From NCBI GenBank assembly GCA_015183035.1, contig JACZZP010000001.1, forward strand, positions 2,170,001 through 2,234,000: DNA of 64,000 bases, given 5' to 3'. The notes beneath the pieces were generated by a model. The model saw only the letters and a program-made list of their open reading frames with translations. It did not search any database and was not told the DNA's origin. The DNA is from Meloidogyne chitwoodi (taxonomy: Eukaryota; Nematoda; Chromadorea; Rhabditida; Meloidogynidae). Made by a program: the position numbers and the translations under genes. Below, piece after piece: positions 1 to 11,078 of the stretch. The stretch's first letter is position 1; every line of letters begins with the position of its first letter.

Positions 1-2217
1 TCATTCTCAATTTTATTATTGCCAATATCACCATCATTTATTTTTTGCATCATTAAAAGTCGTTCAGGGTAGACTAAATCACCGGATGCAGGATTGTAGT
101 CAAAAATATCAGATTTAGCAAATAACGATGTTCTAAAAAATAAGAATGTTTTTAAATTTAAATTAGAAAACCTATAAACAATTCTCTCAACAATATCAGC
201 AACCAATTCATTAATTACTCTGACAAAACCAATACGAGAAATTGACGTTTGTTGATGTTGTTGTAAAGCTGTAAAATTAACAGCAGATAAATCTGGAGTT
301 TGTCTAAGACCACAACGCTCATCTACCATTTCTACCTAAAATAGGTAAAATATATAAATAAAAAACGGAAAACAACTTTAAGTAAAGTACAAAGTTGTGC
401 AAGAGTCTCTAAATGTTGATTATGTATGATAAGTGGACGTAACGTATCATAAAATATTCTACAAATGCTCTCTATAAAAGTATGAAAATGATTAGCAGAA
501 GAATGTTGTTCATTTGAATAACTAGGCCAAAATGTAAATATTGGCGGAGATGAAGGTGTCATTGTCGCTGTTCTACAATAAGAAAAAATTGTATTTATTC
601 TTATAGATTAACATGGTATTATTTATCTTTTTAATTGTATTTTTCTAGATTAATTAATGAATTGTAATTAAAAATAAATTACTTTAAAGTCTGATCAAAA
701 TCCAAAACAAAAAATTGTCTGTATAAACGTAATTCATCATCACAAAGACGTAAAAGAAAAGTACAACCATCTCTAGTTAAAGTACAAGAAGAATTTTGAT
801 GACGAATGTATAGAGACTAAAAAAATTAAAATTTAAATTAAATAATAATAAATAAACTTGAATAGTTGTTTGCACAATTGGTCGAAGAAGCTGACTTCGA
901 ATAGAGAAATATTCTTGTTCGCATTCAGAAACAATTGTTTGATATTCAGAATATGAAGCGAAAAATTGAAATGCTTGTTGAAATGCATTTCTAAGAAAAA
1001 ATTAAATGAAATTATATATAAATTCATAAAATGAAAAATTCAAACGAAAAATTTTGAATTTTAAATTAAAATATACCGAATAGCACTGGCTTTTACACCG
1101 AATATTCCATACAATAAAGCAAAAGTATCATCATTGTCAACACAAGATAAAATTCCTAACCGTCCACTTCCGTCTTGAGAATTTGATTGAGGTGAAAAAC
1201 TTAGAAAATATAAAATAATTTTTTAGAGAAAACCGAGATTGACGATACAAAACGTCTTGTCGACAAGATTCTAGATCAGAAAGAACCCCAGCTTTAATTG
1301 CTGTTAAAGAACTAAAACAAATAAAAATTGTCCAAAGAATAACAAAACCGGCTAAGGCATTGTTCATATTTATGAATATATTGCTCAGCTTCACTCTGTT
1401 CTGGATGCGCACGTAAATAACTAATACATTCATGAATTGTTGAAAGAATTTGGGTAAATAGCGTGCCAGTCAATGAAAGTTTTGGTGTATCCAGTTTCTA
1501 TATTTAAGAAAAATTAAATAATAAAATACAATTCAGAGGTAAAAGTAAAATATATTTAAAAACTTTTGTAGGATTCAGTTGAATCGAACTTAAAATATGT
1601 AATACACAATTAAGATGTTATAAAACGTAAATACCTAAGCTCAGAAAATTCAACAATATAATTTAAAATAATAGTGCCATGTCCAAAATACAAATATTAC
1701 CTTAAGTAACCAGTCATATTGTTGATAGTAATGAAGACTAGCATTAATAGATTCAGTTGCAGCTGCAAGTTGAGTTTGTTCAGACATCATTCTATCACAA
1801 GCATCATGAAGAGATGAAGTTTTATCAGTAACAGAATTATATTTTTCACCAAGTTCTTTAAGTATCTTCAAAAATTAAAATATAAGAATATAGCAAAAAT
1901 AGAAAAAAAATTAAAACCTGATCACATTTTTCACGTTTTTCTCGTAAAGTTTCAAGTCTCAAACTGCAACGCTGCAATTGAACTAAATATTCATCCCAGT
2001 CATTTTGTAGTAAATCATTATTTACACCCTCATTAGATTCTAATTGACCAATTTCTCGTAAGGTATTTAAAAACTCCTCACTATCCATACGAATTTTATT
2101 TTTCTTTTCATTATTTGATTTATTATCTGGATTTTCATCATCAACTTCTTCAAATGGATAATTAGACGCTTTTTCTTCTAATAATTCTAATGTTCTTTGA
2201 CTTAATTGGTTAAACAT
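1..2217 (-). CDS. cogc-3: COG complex subunit 3 (Sec34 family), 5' part
   Basis: Subunit of the conserved oligomeric Golgi tether, lobe A, which acts in retrograde vesicle docking at the Golgi. The start at 2217 opens with [16 protein letters not shown] and an acidic linker. Exon 1 (1918-2217) ends at ...REKREKCDQ; exon 2 (1701-1865) holds the Sec34 helix with [19 protein letters not shown] and [18 protein letters not shown]. Later exons carry [53 protein letters not shown] and, near the left edge, [17 protein letters not shown], all typical of COG3 in order. Introns are about 40-50 nt (for example a 39-nt intron after ...ERIVYR). The gene runs off the window at base 1, so the C-terminus is missing. 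No frame break was seen. Family identity is firm; the symbol follows C. elegans usage. Confidence 0.9.
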
Positions 2218-2807
2218 GTTTAATTAAACTAAAAATTAATAAAATTAAACTTCATAAAAAAACAATATTTGAGATTTTTTGAGTATTTTTCGAGTTAGCG
2301 GAATAAATTCCTTATCTTTTATCCCCAACGTAGCAAGGTAATTAATGCCTTTGAATGTTCTAAGAAGAAGCAATAAAAATTCTTCAATTTTTAATACATT
2401 AGGTTAATTGAAATATTTTCTTATAGTTGACATTTGAAATAATGGCAAATTTTTTAATTTTTTTTTGGAGAGGACGTTTTGGTGCTGCAATTTGGATGTA
2501 TACGTTTGGGCGCAAGACAGGCACCCCATGTTAAATATTTTCACAATTGAAATTCTTTAAAATTGGATAAATTTGTAAACTAACAATAAACATAATTTAA
2601 AAATTCAATTTTTTATTACAAAAAAATATTAAACTAAAATAAAATTTGAATTTTTACTAAACTAATACCTATTTTAATTTATTGTACATATGTAAAGAAA
2701 ATAATTAATTTAAATTGGATTAAATATTAATATACCTAACATTATTTGGATTTAATAGATATAATTTTTATCTTTATTTTTAGTTTAAAAAATTTCAAGA
2801 AAATAGT
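2218..2807. other. Intergenic, divergent COG3 / F-box promoters
   Basis: Shared 5' region of two divergent genes. AT-rich with a short GC-richer patch around 2470-2530. No RNA gene, repeat or coding exon was recognised. Confidence 0.5.
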
Positions 2808-4433
2808 ATGGAATATTTACCAGTTGAAATACATCTTAAAATTTTCAAAAATCTCAACTTTGATGAATTGCTCAAAATTAAGAAAACTAATAAATACTTT
2901 TATAATTTTATAAATAAATACAAAGGAAGTTTGGCTCGTAAAACATTTAAGGAATTAGATTTTGTAATTTTAGCTTATTTTTCTTTAAATTTTATTAATT
3001 AAGACGTTCATTGAGTACAAAGATTATAAGGAAATAAAACTTGAATCAATCGATTATCCTTTTAGTAATCATCTTCTGGGAAAGGTATGATATTTTTTAA
3101 AATTTAAAGTAGAAATTCATTTTTTAGTGGTTATCTGCTTTGAATAAACAATTTCCTATTACTTTAAATAATGATGGGGTAGTTTACGTTCGCTTAAAAA
3201 TATTTCGAAAAATTTTAGAATGGATGATTTATATATCATTTGAGAGTTATTATTATAATTTTACCAATCCAATTAAAGGATAGGTAATATTCACTTGACC
3301 AAAACTCATTGGTCTCATAAAAATGGCAAAAACCCAGAGTGCTCATGACCTTGCTCAGAATAAAAAAAATCGATTTTCATCCCATTCAACTTAACTCGTA
3401 AGGCTAATGGAAATAATTTTATCTCTTTGAAGGCCCATGATCATTATGTATCAGGTATTGTTAATTTTTTGCTATCCATGTCCGTTCGCAAAAGTCGGGT
3501 CCGCAAATGTCGGCCCACGATTCCGAATGGTATATAAAACTTGCGTTTCTAAAATGTTTCGTTACATTTTTTAGCAAACGTAAACTAAATCAATACAAAG
3601 ATTGAAAAATTGCTTTGTGAAAAAGATATAATTTTATACTTTATTCCAAAAGGTAATATTAAATAATAAATATCTAACTTAAAAATTTTGGAAAATTTTT
3701 ATTATTGAGTTAATATTTTTTGATAGAAAAAGAAGGTGATATTTTTACTTTAAAACTACCTTTATATCCAAAAAACATTGAGGAATTGAAAATTGTTCGT
3801 TATTGGTTAGAGCAAATCTTTCTTTGTGACTTTGAATCTGTCAACTTTGTTGATTTTATTTTCAATCCAGAGATGATTAAAGTGCTTTTTGATGATGATG
3901 AAATTAGTAAAATAAAATTTAATTGTTGCGAAATTGTCGAATTTTACTTCACTGAAAATACTGCTGCTTGGACATTCTGTTTTGAGAATTTGTTTATTAG
4001 TAAATTTATTCAGATAACTTTTCTCTACGGAGGAAGAGAAACAGATACAGAGGAACACAACATTTTATTAAAATTATTGTTAAATACAGGTAATAGAATT
4101 TCTCATGTTAATTTTAAATCTGAATATGATCAAACTAAATTCTACAATCTTCTTATAAATGTAAATTAAAAGGATTAGAATTGTTAATTTAAATTCAAAA
4201 ATTTAGCATATAGAAACAACAACAGATTTATCAAAAATAGTAGCTAAAATAAGTTTTGAATGCAAAGACTGGCCTCATTCTAAATTAATTTCCAGAGGAG
4301 TTAAAATGATGGAAAGCATTAACACAAAAAGCTATAAAATTACAAATATTTATGATCCTACAATGATGTTTTTAATCGAATGGTCCTTTAAAAGCGATTT
4401 AATTGATGGAATTAAAATTAATCGGATAATTTG
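2808..4433 (+). CDS. F-box domain protein (nematode-type)
   Basis: Probable substrate adaptor of an SCF ubiquitin ligase. Residues 1-45 form an F-box: MEYLPVEIHLKIFKNLNFDE, then LLKIKKTNKYFYNFINKY. Exon 1 ends after TFKELDF and a 40-nt intron leads to TFIEYKDYKEIKLESIDY. The next exon starts WLSALNKQFPITLNNDG (about 3127) but reads to a TAG near 3280 just before GTAAT. From 3281 to about 3600 the DNA looks like inserted intronic sequence; coding resumes near 3600 (KIEKLLCEKDIILYFIPK), 3720-4097 (LIEKEGDIFTLKLPLYPKN ... LLKLLLNTG) and 4206-4433 (ETTTDLSKIVAKISFECKDW ... IKINRII stop). The C-terminal half has no recognised domain. Exon joins around 3250-3720 are uncertain, so a damaged copy is possible. 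Confidence 0.65.
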
Positions 4434-4588
4434 ATTTTGTTCTTCTTATTAAAATGAAATTTTACCTTTTATTTTTCCTAATATTATAATATTTGTTTTT
4501 TCTAATATATTCAATTAATTAATCTACAAATCCCCGAAATGTTTTTTACTTCAAAATCCAATAATTTAGCAAAAAAAATGAATAAAAT

Positions 4589-4710
4589 TTCACAGAATGA
4601 AACTTAACTGAATTTACTCTTTTTTTTTTAATTTCTACATAAATAAAATTTAAAACAAATTTTAAAATTTATAATGAATTTTAAAATTTGTTTTTTGTTC
4701 ATTCTGTGAA
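4589..4710. repeat. Small nested inverted repeat (MITE-like)
   Basis: Outer arms TTCACAGAATGAA (4589-4601) and TTCATTCTGTGAA (4698-4710) are exact reverse complements. Inside, AACAAATTTTAAAATT and AATTTTAAAATTTGTT form a second, perfect hairpin around a 7-nt loop near 4654-4692. No coding content; it lies between the ends of two convergent genes. Confidence 0.6.
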
Positions 4711-5050
4711 TAAAATATATAAACTTGTTGTTCTACTTAAATTAAAAATGAATAAAAAAATAAATTTCAAAAGAATTGCTTAAAAAAAGCTTTTTTGAAA
4801 AATCAAAGGAGTTTAGTGACTTTAAAAAATATTTTGGAATTTTTTGAATTTCTGATTCTATTTGTTTCTTTTAGTTATAAATTCCTAAATACTTTCAAAA
4901 AATATACTAATTTATGGGAGTTTTTTTTTAGTAAATATACATATTTATGGGAAGAGTTTGTTTACTGTAATGGAAAAATAATTGTTAGAATAATATCAAA
5001 AGGATAGTTTTTTTGTTTTCTTTTTTGCTTCATCTTCTTCTCGTTTTTGT

Positions 5051-6368
5051 TCAGTTGTGTAATTCTGCGCTATATTCTTTAACGTTGCTCTGAAGTTTTC
5101 CTGACTCATCAACTTCAGATTTGATATATGTTGCTTTAATTATAAAATTAATTTTAGATTTTCCTATTAAATTAATTATTAATTTAACCAAAAATTATTT
5201 TAAATTAAACTATATTTAAATAAAAAAATAATTACCTTTCATTGAAGCATTAATTTGTTCGTCACCTTCTTTTAATTCTCCCTCTATTTTATTTTCCATT
5301 TCCAAACTATCTATTTCTTCATTACTCATTGAATTAAACTTTGAGGATGATTTTTTATTATCACTTTTGTCTATTAAAATTTTTTTAATTATTTACAATA
5401 ATATTTTTACCTTTATTCTCAGAGTTAAATGGACAATAGAAACGACCAGTTATAAAACAGATGAAACGGCCGAACGATTCCAACATCCAAAAACTTAATA
5501 AATAATAAATAATAAAAATAAATTAGACTTTAATAATTTTTAAATTTTGTATCAAAAGAAGGTCACAAATGGAAATAAACAGCCTTAGTGACAGAGAAAA
5601 GGGAGTTTACCCAACAAGTTCTGAGACAAAATGTTTCCCATTCAAAATAAGTTTTAATAACAAATTTAAACTTTTTGTTAGAAGATTTGTGATCTTTTTC
5701 TTTATGAATATTCTTTTCTTTTTCTTCAACTAAATTCTTTTTATCATCTTTAATATTCTCTTCCTCTTTTTCTTCTTCAGCTTTTTTCTCATTTTTATCA
5801 ACTTCTTCCTTCACAATATTTTCATTTATATCATTTTTAATAATATTATTTTCTTTATTTTGTTCATCCTGAAATTCTTTTTCTTCTTTACCATTTTCAT
5901 TAAAAGATTGAATTTTAGGTTTAGGAATTTCATTATAATCAATCTTTTTATCATCATTTACTTGTTCATTTTGTTCATTTACCTAAAATATATTTTTTAA
6001 AATTAATTAAATTTTAATTTCTCTATAATTCTAAATTAATTAATTAATAATTCTTCTTTTACTTTATCATTTTTAATCTCTTCCTCTTTTAATGTTTTTT
6101 CCTCAATCATTTGTTTTTGTTCCTCAGATTTTCCCTGTTCTTCTTTTGACAATTCTTTCGATAGTTCTGTAGAATTTATTTCTTTTTTTATTTCAACAAT
6201 TTCATGGCCTTCTGCTGGGAATGTTTGCTTTGGTTCTTCTTCGGTTTGTTTAATCTCATCTAAATTAACTTTTCCAATAACTTTTGCTTCAATTATATTC
6301 AACACTAACAACACAAAAAGGCCCATAAACAATTTTTTCTTACTGTTAATTGACAACTTTTCTTTCAT
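5051..6368 (-). CDS. Secreted Lys/Glu-rich low-complexity protein
   Basis: Not recognised. The N-terminus (MKEKLSINSKKK then LFMGLFVLLVLNIIEAK) is a signal peptide; a start at Met15 would give a more standard one. Exon 1 (6063-6368) then becomes acidic/basic repeat-like (TEEEPKQTFPAEGHE, ELSKELSKEEQGKSEEQKQ). Exon 2 starts at 5982 (VNEQNEQVNDDKK) and continues with dense K/E runs. If it is spliced at AA|GTTTAAA near 5672 the frame joins to FWMLESFGRFICFITGRFY, a Cys/aromatic segment near 5412-5493, then DKSDNKKSSSKFNSMSNEE and KSEVDESGKLQSNVKEYSAE before a TGA at 5051-5053. All those joins agree in phase. Reading through the exon 2 donor instead ends at about 5563. No homologous domain was seen; a secreted or ER-resident protein is all that can be inferred. 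Confidence 0.55.
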
Positions 6369-7038
6369 TTTAAAATATTGCCAAACAGGTTAAATATTTC
6401 TCTCCTTTGGGAAGTTTTTTTAAAAATTTAAGAAATGAAAAAATTTAATGTTGATAGACCAATTTGAATGCCTATCAAAAAGGGGTGTGTCTCTTTAATA
6501 GATAAATGTAAAAAGGTAAAAGAATATATTAAAGAGATGGTAGAGAAGAAATAAATAAAAGAGATAAACGAGAGATATAAATTAATGATGTGGATTTTAA
6601 TTAAAATCAGGCGATTTTAGACAGGCATTTTTAAGGCATAAAGTAGAGAGAGAGAAAGAGAATAAAGACGATGGATGCACTTTTTTAATTTTATTTGGGA
6701 ATGGGCAATAATTTTTAAAGGACTCTCTCTCATCTTTCACTTTTTAATTTACATGTGAGTAATTTCGAAATTCAATAGTGGCCATATGAACAGGCAAAAG
6801 CATCTGATAGGCATGCGCAATGTAAAATTACCTGGCATTTTTTTAATCGATTTAAAATAAATAAAAGGTCAAATAAAATATAAATAAATTTTAAATAAAA
6901 AAAAGGAAATATTCGCGGAATATTATAAAATTGAGATAATAATTAGAGGAATTGGAGAATAATTTATATAAAATAAAACAAAATAAAAATTAAATATTAA
7001 ATATTTTTTAAATTAATTTTAATTAATATTTATTTATT
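6369..7038. other. Intergenic, purine-rich
   Basis: Contains a purine-rich stretch at about 6510-6680 with a GA run near 6647-6663. No gene, RNA or transposon was seen. Confidence 0.5.
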
Positions 7039-8743
7039 TCAACTCATTTGTGTATTATTAGTAAAAGTATCATCTGTAAGAATGCGCTTTAATGTTGGGA
7101 AAGTAGATTTTGCACATTTTCTTTAAAAAATAATAATTTTTTTAAATTATTTAAAATAAATAAATAAATAATTTAATAAAATATTACCTAATTTCAGCAT
7201 GTCTCCATAAATAAATATATAAATTAATTCCTGCTCCAAATGGTGTTAAAAATCCTTGAATATAAGTAACAACGTTGATACGGGTACGATTAGTTGAATC
7301 GAGTACCTTAATAATTAAATATTTAATTATTTATTTTAAAGAAGAATTTTTCTTGAATAAAAGTCTTTGGGGAAAAAGGAGAAGATTTTCTTATAATCAG
7401 TCCTCTTTCCCAACAATTCCATCCTCTTATTCTTTGCTACAGTAAGATAAATAAATTAATATTATTTTATATTTCTCAGATATTTTTAATTAAATTAAAA
7501 AATATTTATTTATTTATTCCTTACATTAAAAAGAAACCAAATAGCTGTTGGAAATGCCCAGCAAATTGTATAAATTAATAAAATTAATGCTACTAAAAGT
7601 GTTAATCTCATTTGTTGTTTTTGTTGTTGATTTTGTGTATCTTGTTTTAATTGACTTCCTCTCTTTGTCCAATTATTATTATTTTTTAAATTATTTAAAA
7701 CAACAGGATTTCCTTCTTCTCCTTGTATTGGGATCATTCTAGGTGATGGAGAAACTTGAGTAATTTTTGTTTTTGTTGAACCAAGAAAACGGCGATTTTG
7801 ACGATAAAAAAGAATAAGCATACCAATATATGTACCTTAAATAATTTATTTAAATTATTTTTAATTAAATGATTTTGGAAGAGACAAAAATGAAGAAAAA
7901 AATATTTTTTTTAATAACTTGAAATTAAAAAGAATTCCCTTATAAAATACTTACTAAAAACAAAAAGTGTAATAATCTGTGCATAAATAGACCAAATAGT
8001 AGCAAATAAAGGTCCAGCATTTGCTCCCATAGAGCATTGAAATGAAGGTGTTGTATCATCTATTCCCCATAAAGAAATGAACACAGCACCAATAAAAATT
8101 AGAATAACCAACAAATAAGAAATGTAGATAAATGGCTTTAAAATAATTAAAATTTAATTTAATTTAAAATTAGAAAATATATTTCAAAAATTTAGGGAAT
8201 ATTATTTAAGAAAATTAAAAAAACAATTAAATTATTTAATTAAAAATTAACTTTATTTTTCTTTCCATAAGAAAATGGCCAAGCAACAGCAGTTAATCTG
8301 TCCAAAGCTAATCCCAAAATTGTAACTTGATTAGCTGCAAATCCTCCAGTTAAAGGAGAACCAATCCAAACACAAAGGGTATGAGTAAATGTATTTAAAG
8401 AAACACTTGTTGAATAAATTTCAAATGTTCCACGTGTTGCTAATCCAATACCTTTTAAATTTAAATTTATTTAAATATTTACTTTATTTATTTACCAATA
8501 ATTAATTCAATAGCAGCATTTGCACCAATTAATAAATTACATTGAGTATTTCGAAGAGAACGGTGCCTTAAAATTTAATTTTAATTTTTTTTAATTTTTA
8601 TTAAAATATTTTAACCTAAAAAAAAGTAAAAGTAAAAATCCATTAGTTATAATTACATTTAAAGCAATTAAATAACGTAATAAATTAATTATTAAAGAAG
8701 AATCTAATTGTTGAAGTGTTGAAGTATTTGATGATGAAATCAT
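7039..8743 (-). CDS. Seven-helix chemoreceptor, srsx-like (copy 1)
   Basis: Rhodopsin-like nematode GPCR, probably sensory. About ten short exons. The start at 8743 reads MISSSNTSTLQQLDSSLIIN; TM1 is LLRYLIALNVIITNGFLLLL. TM2 is split (TQCNLLIGANAAIELIIG), TM3 is GFAANQVTILGLAL followed by DRLTAVAWPFSYGKK in the DRY position. Later segments include LLVILIFIGAVFISLWG, FQCSMGANAGPLFATIWS, a long basic/Asn-rich third loop, LTLLVALILLIYTICWAFP and GINLYIYLWRHAEI near the C-terminus, ending TDDTFTNNTQMS. Its neighbour at 11079-12903 is a tandem paralogue with the same exon plan. An SRSX-type assignment rests on the TM7 N-x-x-x-Y-x-W pattern and is moderate. No frame damage was seen. Confidence 0.8.
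8250..8391 (-). repeat. 142-nt tract identical to 12237-12378
   Basis: Covers most of the TM3/DRL exon of receptor copy 1 plus a few intron bases. The copy in receptor 2 matches base for base over 142 nt, while the sequence immediately outside both ends differs. See findings. Confidence 0.85.
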
Positions 8744-11078
8744 TTTTTCTAAAAAAATAAATAAATATTTATTTATTTTATTTATATTTATTAAAAAAAT
8801 AATATTTTAATAAATAAAAAAAGACCAAAAATTAATAAAATATAAAATATTATTCTTTGTGTTTTTTTCTTCTTTTCTCACGAACTTATTTATATTTTAA
8901 ACATTTAAATAAAATAAATAAATATTTATTTTAATTAAGAGAAAATAAAATGTTTAAAATATATTTCTTATTTTAGTAATTTTTTCCTTTGTTTCCGTGA
9001 GAATAAAAATGTGACATTTTAATAAATATTAAGTTTAATATTTTTAAAGTTTATATATTTACAGTAATTAAATTGATATAATTATTAGAGTTATTCATAT
9101 GCTTTTTCCGGTTATTGGTAAAGGTAAATTCAGTAATTATTACCTTACCGTGAATAACTAATTAAAATTTTAAAATAAAAAATATTTAAAATACTTAAAG
9201 TTTTTATAGTCTAGATTTTTTTAATAAAATTTGTGAATTTAAATTAATAAAATAAAAATTTTATTATTAAATTAGCTAATTAAATTGTGTTTAAAAAGAA
9301 CTTTAATTCTAATAAAAATAAATTTTAATATATTAATTCTTTGAAATTATTTAACTATGAGGTATTTAATTGCAAAAAAATTTAATTTAATAAAAAATAA
9401 AATTAAAAAATATTTTAGAATATCAAAACTCTTTTTAATGACTTAAAAAAACCTTTTTTTGATAATTATTAAAAATGTTTAATTTAAATAATTATTTAAA
9501 TAATAACAAAAAACAGATGTGTTGTATTAAATTTAAAAAATTAAAAATTAATTAAAATATTTATTTATTTATTTTTCTTGAGAAAAATAAATATATTAAT
9601 GAATTAATGTTTAACTTTTACTCAGATTTTTTTAGATTATTTATACCCGCAAAGATTAAAAAATTGTATTTTTATTTTAAATTATATAAAAAGATTATAA
9701 ATTAAATATATTTTATTAATTAAAAAAGACAAATAAATTTTTAAGAAAGTTTAAATTTAAAATATAAGACAAATTTAGAATTAATGAAGATTAATTTAAA
9801 TATTAAAATTAAAAGAGGAAATAAAATAATAATTTTATTTAAATTTACAAAGTATTTAAAACATTTAAAGTAACAAAGAAAAATTTTTTGGAAATAATTT
9901 AACCAATTATATTTTATTTTTTATTTAATCTTTGCATGATAATAATTAATTGTAAATACAAAATATATATTTATTTTAAAATAAATAATTTTTTTTAAAT
10001 TAATTCTAAAAATATTTTATAAAAAAAATGAACATTTATTGCAATATTTTAATTTTATTTTATTTAAATTATTTTAAATGACATAAAAAAATTAAAATTA
10101 AATTTATCCAAAGAACAAGCAAGTAAAGTATTAAATTAAATTATTTTAAAAAATGTCTATTTTCACACAAAAAATTATCCAAGAAATAAGGCAATATATT
10201 TAAATTTAATTTAAAATATTTTACATAAAAAATTTATAATAAAATTTAGGACTATAATTATTAATTTGTAGTTTAAATATAGTTATTTATATAAAAATAG
10301 ATCAAATAAATTGGCCATTATATCCAAAATTATTTTTAAAAATAAATTTAAATGTTTTTATAAAAATTCTTAGCAAAGCACAAAGGTTAAAAATAATAAA
10401 ATAAAATAAAAACAAATTAATAAATAATAAAATTATTACTAATAAATGCCAGGTGTAATTTTTAAAAACAATTTTTAAACAAACCAAATAAAGAATTAAA
10501 TTTTACAATAAATTTAAAAATTCTTAAAACATCTTTAAAAAATATAAAAAAAATTATTTAATTTTAAAAATAATTAAATTAATTAAAATAAACAGAATTT
10601 TAATATTATTTATTTAAATATTTTAATCAGGTACCCGAGCCCATTGTACCGCAGAGCTTATAACTCCGTTTATAATTGTTATAAAATAAAGATCTTAGTG
10701 TCATTCGACTCAGCTCATCGAGCTGAGTCGAACCATGTTTGGGTCGAAATAAAATAAGTTATAGCTCTGCGGTACAATGGACTCACGGTACACTAGTCTT
10801 CCCATTTTAATCTCTTAATTTATATAAATTTTATATCCAAATTAATTAATTAAAAAATTTAATAAAAATTTACGTAAATTAATTTGTTTTTTAATTTATT
10901 TTATATAAAATAATCTTTATAAATACAAATTTATTTTAATTTATTATTTAATTTGTTATTTACGTATTTTTATATTCATCAAATAAATGTTTTAAAATTT
11001 ATAATTATTTAAAAAATAAAAATATATTTTAATAAACAAAATGTTTTTTTAGATATTTTAATATTTATTTAAATATTT
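8744..11078. other. Spacer between tandem receptors
   Basis: Extremely AT-rich with many short A/T runs and poly-stop frames. It contains one inverted-repeat element (about 10629-10803, listed separately). No coding exon was recognised. Confidence 0.5.
10629..10803. mobile_element. Small inverted-repeat element with central palindrome
   Basis: Left arm CCATTGTACCGCAGAGCTTA and its near-complement GCTCTGCGGTACAATGG near 10765-10780 form imperfect inverted repeats of about 35 bp. In the middle (about 10701-10733) is the palindrome TCGACTCAGCTCATCGAGCT, shared with the foldback elements further right. ATTTTAATC occurs on both flanks (10620-10628, 10804-10812) and may be a target duplication, though in AT-rich DNA that is weak. 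Confidence 0.55.

Noticed and set aside
4795..5007. Plus-strand 70-codon frame near the end of the secreted-protein gene
   Set aside because: Phe/Lys-rich with a short internal duplication; no start context or domain.
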